Positions 56,111 through 64,000 of a stretch of 64,000 nucleotides of DNA are shown piece by piece. Both the position numbers and the translations under genes were made by a program. The notes under the pieces are model-generated. The model made no database searches. It saw only the letters and a list, made by a program, of their open reading frames with translations, and was not told the origin of the DNA. This DNA comes from Brachionus manjavacas (lineage: Eukaryota > Rotifera > Eurotatoria > Ploima > Brachionidae), in assembly GCA_019054805.1 (NCBI GenBank), contig JAHQIY010000010.1, positions 541,501 to 605,500 on the forward strand. Direction: 5' to 3'. Every line of letters begins with the position of its first letter. The stretch's first letter is position 1.

Positions 56111-58008
56111 TTGAAAAAAATTCCAAATAAAATGTAGTATTGGCCATTAATTTACTAAAAAAATTTTTATCACGTACTAATTAAAATATTTTTTAATCAG
56201 TAACTAGCCATTAACATCAAGATAAGTTCCAAAATTCCACACTTATCTCGAAAAAATACAAAAAATTATTTATTTATTTCAAAGGACAAAAGGTGCACTT
56301 TCTTTCTCGAGATCGAAAAAAAAATTCATAAAACAAATTTTAGCGACATAAAATTTTATACTGACTTTTTAATTAAACAAAATTTACATCTGTTTGATAG
56401 AAATAAATTTTTAATTTTGCTTTGATCGTCAAATTAAGTTTTTTAATCGAAAATATCTTGAAGCTTTCAAAAATATTTTTCATTTTTAAAAATACAACAG
56501 CTTACCAAAACATTAATAAAACTCTTACATATTTATTAATGTAAACTCTTCTATTTGCACATCAATTTGATGAATATTTGCTTTGCAATAAAGTGAAGTG
56601 GTTGAAAATTAAAGAAAATCTTAAAGTTGTCATTAAGGCTGAATGTGAATTTAAATTTTATTTTTGAAAAACAAAATTTCAGTTTTAGACTTAATTTTGT
56701 TTTAATACTTAAATATAAAATTTCTCTAAAATGCAAGCATTTTGGTATAATCATTTGCTTTATTTATGAATCTTTTGACCACAAATGATTACTTTCTCAC
56801 TATTCTCATTAGATCAATTCTAGACTAATGCCTGTTACTCAAATTTGGTAAATGAGAGACACATAAGAAGAAAATTGGTACCTTAAAAAAAAAAGCTTTT
56901 TAAGAACAATTTCAAAGACTCCCCCTTATCAATCGAAAAACAAAAATTCTTAACCTAACCCTTATAACTTCAAAATTAGAATCCATAGAATCGACTTTTT
57001 TACATGGTATGGTTGAATCCGCCAAAAACAGCACCTAAATTGAGCGAAAAGTTAATCTGGAAAAGTAAGCTTTAACAGAGTCAAAAAGACAATCTTAAAA
57101 TTAAATTTTTGAGACTCCAGTGTAAATATCTTCTTTGCGTCATTTTATTTTATAATAATAAAAGGAAATAAAAGGTTAAAGGCTAAAACTTTTAAAAAAA
57201 TTATTTTATTATAATATAATCAAAACTGTAAAGAAAAAAATTATATTCTTCTCTAAAAACTAGTATTTTTTTGTTGTCTTTTTTCTTATCTGTACGGAAA
57301 TGTCTAGGCTGCATGAAGTCTTGGTTCAGAACAGACTTGAACTCAGATTTCTATTACTTCAATAATTCTTGTAGTCAATTACAAAATTACAGTGAAGAGT
57401 ACTTGGAATCGGCAATTGTTTTAATTCAATATTCGCTCTCTATTGAAACAGAGTTTAAACTTTATTTTCTTTTTTTATTTAAATTAAATTATTTAGATGG
57501 AAAAAAAACTCAGAATGGACCAAATTTTTTTTTTCCAGCCTAGCGATTTAATAAGTGAATTCAAAAAAGCAAATCAAAAGGAAAAAAATGAAAATTTTAG
57601 CTTTAAGGAAAGATCAAAAAAAAATAAAAACCATTTTTTTGAAAAGTGACTTAAAAAATAAACTTTAATTTTACTTTATTTTATTTTAAATTTTTTCATG
57701 ACAAAAAGATATCAGTATGTGTATTTTTTTTATTTAAATAAACTTGCTTTAAGCTCCTAGCATTTTTACCAATTATAAGCAAATTTTTAATGACTCTCAC
57801 TTCTAACATCATTCGGAGTCTTACCAGATTTTATAAATTTTTTTTTCTTATTAATTTCCCATTTTAGCAACCCTTTAAATATTAGTTTTATTATTTAATT
57901 ATTAACCTAACTAGTTTTCCCCATTGAAATTTTACTTAAAATTTTTTAAATTTTATTTAAGCATAAATATTAGAGCTCCCGAATTCAAAACTCCTTTCGT
58001 TCGAGACC
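56111..58008. other. AT-rich desert
   Basis: Nothing that I can support. A 90-codon plus-strand frame at 57271-57543 begins CLGCMKSWFRTDLNSDFYYF but turns into Phe/Leu runs and resembles no family. The richer patch within it (57290-57420) could be any non-coding element. Confidence 0.5.
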
Positions 58009-58221
58009 TTATGATCTCTTCCAGTGGGCACAAAGACCTTTGAGCAATAACTGATTAAATCTCATCTTAGTCGATTCGTCATTTTCATTCTTTTTCACGG
58101 AAGCTAAGTCATCCGTATCCTTTAATACGATATTTACTATTTTGGATTTCTTAATGGCAGAAGGAGTTTTAATACTCAAATGTTTTTTTTTTTTAAGAAA
58201 AATTAATACTTTTGCTAGCAA
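58009..58221 (-). other. Unassigned exon-like open frame
   Basis: Minus-strand frame ending at 58009. The last 50 codons, SAIKKSKIVNIVLKDTDDLA then SVKKNENDESTKMRFNQLLL and KGLCAHWKRS, are charged and protein-like, whereas the beginning is a Lys run from a poly-A stretch. It could be a terminal exon or a transposon remnant. I do not recognise it. Confidence 0.25.
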
Positions 58222-59084
58222 ATGGTTGCAAACTAATGGCCACTAATTTAGGAAGTCTTTTGATACAATGCATATTGAACTGAAGCAAAGTGTTTAGGAA
58301 TTATCAAAATTTTATTTTGAGAAAATTTAAAAATTCTTTTAAAAACCAAAACAGAATGAATCTAAATTAAACAATTAAAAAAATAAAATGAATTTTTTGA
58401 AAATTTAATGTCCTGTTTGATTTATTTAGGTTGGATAATCAATATTCTTTAAAATGTAACTTCAGCTGGTAATCACTTGGTCAGAATCTTTAGCTTTTTT
58501 TATTCATTTGGATATGATCACCTACCTGACTTAAACATTTTTGTAAATTACGTCAACTTCAAATTAAAAGCTAATATAAAAACATGTCAAGAGCACTTTT
58601 TTGCCAAAAACAAAGCTTATTTTTACTTTCAAAGCAGATAAAATCGGACTTAAGAGCTTTGGAAGAAACAGAGAGCGGGATAAACTTTGTCTAATCATTT
58701 GGAATAAAACATTGTTTGCTGTTTTGTTATTTGAATGAAAAAAATTTAGCAAATATTGACTATTGGGCTTAGATTTTGAATAGAGCCCTGTTAGAGCAGT
58801 TGTTTAAATTAATTCAATTTTGGCTTAAACAAACAAAATAAGTCGAGAGAATTCAGTAGCAAAAATTGATTTAAACTTAGCAAAACATATAAATAATAAA
58901 TATTGAATATGTGTTCAAGTGCTCTTAAATAAAGTCCTGGTCTAATATTGGTAAGTGACTTAGACGAATTTTTCTCTATTCGGAATCAAGTATTGCCTGT
59001 AGTAAAATTTTAAACTTTTTTTTTCTCTTTCAAACAAAACAAAGCCTTAAAAAATGTTTTTTTTGAAAAACAACTAGAGCAGTA
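58222..59084. other. AT-rich desert
   Basis: Nothing that I can support. Confidence 0.55.
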
Positions 59085-59150
59085 CGTGTTCGGACGCAAA
59101 TAGCTGGAATGATGACCGCGGACGTGACATGGCGGCCGGTCCGAATCCTA
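59085..59150 (+). other. G+C-rich island with Pol III-like boxes
   Basis: About 57 percent G+C in a 25 percent background. TAGCTGGAATG (59101-59111) differs from the tRNA A-box consensus at one position. GGTCCGAATCC (59138-59148) differs from the B-box (GGTTCGANTCC) at one position; spacing is 26 bases. No cloverleaf forms around it. It may be the head of a tRNA-derived SINE, or an unrelated transposon end. Confidence 0.3.
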
Positions 59151-60710
59151 TCTTTGAAAAAATTCTGCTAAAAGATAAAGATTTGAAACTGAGCACTTAG
59201 TGGTCATGTTAAGAAATTCAATCAACTTATTTAGATCATCATTCTAGGACTATTCGCAACAATAGTGCTTATCTATGCATTTAAATTCCTGGAAACCGTT
59301 CAATAGTTTGATAAGAAAAATCGAAAATTTTGTAGACTCCATGAAGCCATTAGCCGAAAATTGGCTTCGCTTTAATATCTACTAAATTAAATGCAAAATT
59401 ACATTTTTTTCTAAATTGGATAAATAGTGGGCTCTATTTACATTAGAATGGGTCTTTATCGAATTTATTAAAACTAAGGCCTAGCGATACGAAATAGCTC
59501 CAAGTAGACATTTGAATATTAAAATTCTGAATGAATATCTTAATTTCCGTTTGATATATCCTCAATTTTATTTGACGCCGTCATATCTAAATAATTGGCA
59601 GCCATGTCTTATCAGCAAACTAGACCGAAAAAATAATTCTTATTCAAGATTTTATCTTTTGATAAAATCAATATTAGGTAGCATTGAATTTTTAATTGAA
59701 ATATTGTTCTTCTTTATCTCTTTTTGAACTTTTTTAACTCTAACTCCTATAATTTTTATTAATTAACTAAAAAATAAAAATTAATTTAAATTTTTACTTA
59801 TAATCAAGATTCAAATTGGTTTAATAATAAATTGTTATTTCTAATTGAGAAAGAATATATTATTTAAAATATTATATTTAAATTTAAGGGTTTTAATTTT
59901 AATTTTAGAATTTTACAAAATTTCAAAAATTTAGTCAACAGAAGAATTTTATTTTTAAAACTGACTGTTTTAATGGAACTAAAAATAAAGGGAAACGCAG
60001 AAAATGATTAAGTAAAATGATAAAAAGAATTAATATTAATTGTATTTTTTTTTATTTTGAATTATATTTTGTTTTAACTTTAATTTTGATGTAAGAAATT
60101 TAGGTTAATTAAATATAAGTGGGATTAGTTGATCATCTTATAAAAAAATATTTAAATTAGCTTGGTAAAATAAAAAATATTTTAAGAATAATCTCATTTT
60201 AAAAATTAGATTATTTTCTTTCTTTTGCACTTAATTCTGACTTAAATTGAAAAATTCTTCTTGAAATTAAGAACAAGGTAAAAATTTTGCCTGTTAAATT
60301 TATAAGTTTTGAAAAAAAATTTAAAAATTTTTTTAAATGTTTTCATTCCAATATAAAATAAAGAAATCGTTTGTAAAATAATTTTTAACAACAAAAACAA
60401 TTATGTCGTCAAAATAGGTTTTCAATTTTGTATGGTGTTTTTTTTATCCTCAAAATCATTCTTTAAACAATAATATTTTCCCATTAAAAAAAAATTAATT
60501 AAAACTCTCGTTCTCATAAATTAAAATGATAATTAAAACTGGCGTTTTTTTGATATCTACAACAAAATTATTATTTTTATTATTAAAAAAAATATGGTCG
60601 ATGAGAAAACAAAAAATAAAAAAATTATTCAATTTCTAAATTCGATGACAATGTTTGTTCAAATAGCATCTTACTATGATTTTTTTTTTTTTAAATATTT
60701 AGAAATTTTA
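59151..60710. other. AT-rich desert
   Basis: Nothing that I can support beyond a short inverted word (AGCCATTAGCCGAAAATTGGCT, given with its loop, 59344-59365). Open frames at 59512-59727 and 60594-60830 are random or overlap the LINE tail in the wrong frame. Confidence 0.5.
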
Positions 60711-61212
60711 ACTTCTTCACGAACAGGACCGCAGGTGACTGGAATGCCCTCGATGCAGCGGCCAGATGCGTTACTAACACCAACACATTTAAAAACAGAA
60801 TTGATAAACATCTGGGTTTCTACTAGATAAGACAACATCCACCAAAATCACTTAGACAAACTATAAGCACATGAAAATTTACAGGACCTTGACGGAATAC
60901 TCTGGACGTGGAGACTAAGTGTGAAACTAACACAAACATATTTTTTTTTTAAAAAGAATTGACAAACTACTTTGTTTTTTTGAAAAATCTTTTTGTTACC
61001 ACTAAGATTAAAAATTGTTCTAAAAATAGGATATTAGAAAATATGAAAAACAAAATTAATTTTTAAAATTTGTAAAAATAAGCTATCTAAAAATAGCTTA
61101 TTTAAAAAAAAGGCAATTTGCTGTTATAGTGGGGCGTCTACGTGCGCCACTACTTGGAGACCCAAGTCACGGCATATATACTACTACTACTGCTACTACT
61201 ACTACCACTAAA
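60711..61212 (+). pseudogene. LINE 3' end with hairpin and (ACT)n tail
   Basis: FFTNRTAGDWNALDAAARCV then TNTNTFKNRIDKHLGFY and a stop at 60827-60829 is the C-terminus of a CR1-like LINE. The 3' untranslated region follows, with an AT-rich block at 60940-61110 that may be an insertion. The 3' motif AGTGGGGCGTCTACGTGCGC plus CACTACTTGG (61130-61158) is shared with the minus-strand copy at 34905-34950. It ends in ACTACTACTACTGCTACTAC (61181-61206). The copy is strongly 5'-truncated. Confidence 0.8.
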
Positions 61213-62640
61213 CTAGATTTAGAGGGGAGATATAAAACCGATTGAATTTATAATTTTAATTAATAAGTAATTTACTTAATATAATTTAATTTTTTTTAAA
61301 TTTAATGGTCTCATATTTTATATTTTTAGATATTTTTAAAACTTTTATTATTATTTAATTAATCAACAGGAACAAATAAAAAATCTTAGGAATGAAATTC
61401 AGACAGTGAACACTTTAAATCATATTGAATTTTAAATTAAATTCTCGATTTTAACAAATACATTAATTTAAAAAAAATTTCTTGAAAGTTTGTTTAGTAA
61501 AATTGCATCTTCTACTGCTAAATGTGTAAGGATGCTTAAGTAACACCTGGGTTTCGTTTGTATTAGATTTAATGTTAATTAAACTACTTAAGTATTAGCT
61601 AATAAACAATTGACTAAGTCTTTGGTATAGTTTGGCAATTTATTCGGTATTTCAAAATTTCGAAGTTAAATTTCTATTTATTTTAAATTCGATGAGTTAA
61701 ATCACCTTTTATCACCTTTAGGTGATGCATTAAACAAAAATTCATTGACTTTTATGATTTCTGTTCTAAAATTTTCTTTTTTTTTCTTTTACCAAATCTA
61801 AGTTAATATTTTTGTAACATATTGTTTTTTGTCTTTGTTATTGGAAAATTATTTTATGATGCAATAGTCAGCTATGTAATTTTCATGCTGTGCGATTAAG
61901 TTGGTTTTTTCATTGAATGTTTTGAATGCTAATCTGAATGCTGTGATATTTTACTTTTAGTTTAAAAATAAAGGGACTTTTTTTGATATTGTTCTTTTTG
62001 AATCCTTCAATTCGAACAAAACCAAAATGTTATAATGCACAATTTATCAAAACTTCGTTAAAAATTCTATGAATTTTAATTTGAATTTATTTCTGATTTA
62101 TTTCGTAAAAGTAAAAAGTTCGTAAACATCCTTTGATTTATTTTTATATTTCTAAAAAATCAAAAACTAATAAAACTAATTCTATCTATGCTAAAATTAT
62201 GAAATACAATTTTTTCTTTATCTTATTATTTTTAAAAAATTTTGATTTTTTAACCTAGTTTAGCTCATTAGAAAGTAGTTTTGCTTTTTCTTTTATTTAA
62301 AATCTAAAAAATAATAATTGTTTAATAAAATGGAAGAATTTTCTTTTCTTTGGAAAAAAGAGTTGGTTAAGTTAAAAAAATCAAGTGGTCATGCTAATCA
62401 AACCATGTTTAACCATAGTTTTATGCAAATTTTTTTTCTGCGTATAATTCTATTTAAAAAAAAATACTTAAAACATAGTAATTTTTTTTCTTACTGAATT
62501 TTCCTTTTATAAAGACTTAAAAATGATTTCGCCAAACAAAAGAATTATTATTTTAATTTTTCCCTAATTTTTCAAAAATTTATATAAATTGTTCGAAAAA
62601 AAGACATCACTGTAATCAGGCCAAAAAAGAAAAGAACAAT
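61213..62640. other. AT-rich desert
   Basis: Nothing that I can support. A T-rich, slightly more complex stretch at 61500-61990 has no open frame. Confidence 0.55.
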
Positions 62641-62862
62641 GCTCTGCTGGACTTTATCTTTTAGTAGCAAATTATTCGGACGGAATAATTCTATAAAGGA
62701 CTGAACAATATAGCAAGAGAAGCTAGCAGTAAAAATTTATCTGAGGAAGCTAAACAAGAAATTGAAAATTTACATGAGCTAAATATGAAACTTAAGCGCA
62801 TTTGGGAAACATTAAGAGAGAAAGGGACAAAACTAAAAAATAATAATTTTCTGAAAATCTAA
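62641..62862 (+). pseudogene. Coiled-coil-like coding remnant
   Basis: After two early stops, the frame reads KGLNNIAREASSKNLSEEAK then QEIENLHELNMKLKRIWETL and REKGTKLKNNNFLKI, ending in a stop at about 62860-62862. It is strongly helical with heptad-like hydrophobics and clearly of protein origin. I cannot name the family. It may be the end of a transposon ORF1 or a host-gene fragment, and it lies beside a miniature element. Confidence 0.4.
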
Positions 62863-63077
62863 AGACTAATTTTCCGAAAATCTAAAATCTAATTTTATTT
62901 TTAAATAACACGGGCATGCTATTTTGGTTTAGCAATAGGTCTCAAATATATTCAACCAGCTTCATCTGCGAAAAAAATTCCCATAGGGGAGAAAAGCATG
63001 GATAGAAAATGAGATTAGACTTTTAAAAAACCATTTTTCTTTTTTTACTTTTTGTACTTTATCATAATTTAAATTTA

Positions 63078-63292
63078 TTTGTCCCTGTTCCTTTTTGTAC
63101 TTTCTGTTATTAATGGTAATTTTAATCATTATATTAAAACTTAAACGGGGTCCGGAGCGGAGCCCTGGTTTAGGGATTCGGGTATGCTGGAGGTAAGAGA
63201 AATATTAGTTAAATTTAAAATTGATAATTAAAATATTGATTAATTAAAACCTGTTTTTATTTAGCTTAAGTACAAAAAGGAATAGTGCCAAA
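63078..63292. mobile_element. Miniature inverted-repeat element
   Basis: ATTTGTCCCTGTTCCTTTTT plus GTACTT at the left recurs inverted at the right as AAGTACAAAAAGGAATAGTG plus CCAAAT, with a perfect 15-base core. The 165-base interior includes a G+C-rich patch, CGGGGTCCGGAGCGGAGCCC (63145-63164). No coding content. The superfamily is undetermined, as no clear target duplication is visible. Confidence 0.6.
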
Positions 63293-64000
63293 TTAAAAAA
63301 TATTCTGAAAAAGTAAAGAAAGCACAAAAAGGATTTTAACTTTTTAATATTCTCATTGTCTATACCTCAATAAAAATTCAAAAATTTGCTCCAAAAATTT
63401 TTTAATACTTTTCATTCTCACTATCAAAATGTTATTTTTTGTTATATACTGCTTTTTTAAAATATTGAACTGCTTATTTTGAATTTAAGCTTTTGATTTA
63501 GAATAAAAACTTCCAAAAAATGAAAATTAATTTTTTAAATTAATTTAGTAAACCTCCGCTTTATTTAAATACTATCATTCTAATTTATTATGCAAACCAT
63601 TAAAATAAGGGCCATAACAAGAGAATTTTTTTTAAATTAATTTAATTCATAAAGCTTGAAAAAAATTTTGTTTTTCATAAATCAATTTAGATTCAATTTA
63701 GAAACAACTTAACTTTATTTTTACATCGTAGTTGATCCCAACCCAAAGTCACTTCCAAGATGAGAATTAGCAAACCAATTTAATTTCTTTTTCTATTTTT
63801 TCTATAAAATCAAAAGTAATCTAAACTAAATAAAAATTGATAGACAATTATTCAATAGTGAGCAAAAACTATGAATATTAATTCATTTTTATAATGTCTC
63901 TCACCATCAACGTGTATTTCCTACGCGACGCATTTATTGATTAATCTAGATTAAAAAAATTATTATTTTAAATAAAAATTAATTTCTTATAAAAAGACTT
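63293..64000. other. AT-rich DNA
   Basis: Nothing that I can support up to the end of the window. Confidence 0.55.

Overview
This window is animal nuclear DNA, very AT-rich (roughly three quarters A+T by eye). Every gene I can model lies on the minus strand, and the genes stand out as G+C-richer islands. Introns are tiny where they can be resolved (47, 64, 65 and 87 bases), and two genes are single-exon (421 and 1160 codons). Tiny introns, intron-poor genes, an AT-rich background and a Penelope-like retroelement remind me of rotifers such as Brachionus. That placement is an inference; only 'small invertebrate' is secure.

Recognisable genes, left to right: a three-exon histidine phosphatase of the UBASH3/ecdysteroid-phosphate-phosphatase type (5258-6368); an ankyrin-repeat SOCS-box protein of the ASB type (13115-14380); a three-exon DEG/ENaC sodium channel subunit (18758-20369); and a receptor with five Ig and two FN3 domains of the CDON/BOC/Ihog Hedgehog co-receptor type (28740-32222). 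A probable small multi-exon plus-strand gene of unknown family ends near 8388. The genes do not form an operon, and I see no shared pathway beyond a general signalling flavour.

The spaces between them, up to about 28.2 kb, are a transposon graveyard. They hold Tc1-like transposase remnants with terminal repeats (8561-12353, interrupted by LINE fragments; a second one at 23170-23480; an intact-ended 308-bp derivative at 27887-28194), LINE reverse-transcriptase fragments of at least three types, a MULE transposase fragment fused to a LINE, a hAT-like miniature element with an 8-bp duplication (21660-22151) and a related foldback element (22496-22996). A Penelope-like element carries a GIY-YIG endonuclease and two hammerhead-ribozyme-like motifs in repeated ends (15063-16470).

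From about 32.7 kb to the end, some 31 kb, there is no convincing protein gene. This desert holds sparse LINE remnants, a duplicated block split by a LINE, a degenerate tandem repeat, and several islands of ordinary base composition (36.9-38.5, 42.5-43.3 and 44.8-46.1 kb) with E-box palindromes and other symmetric motifs. These islands look like candidate regulatory DNA or untranslated exons of a gene outside the window. I found no rRNA, confident tRNA or CRISPR array, and no obviously new multi-gene system.
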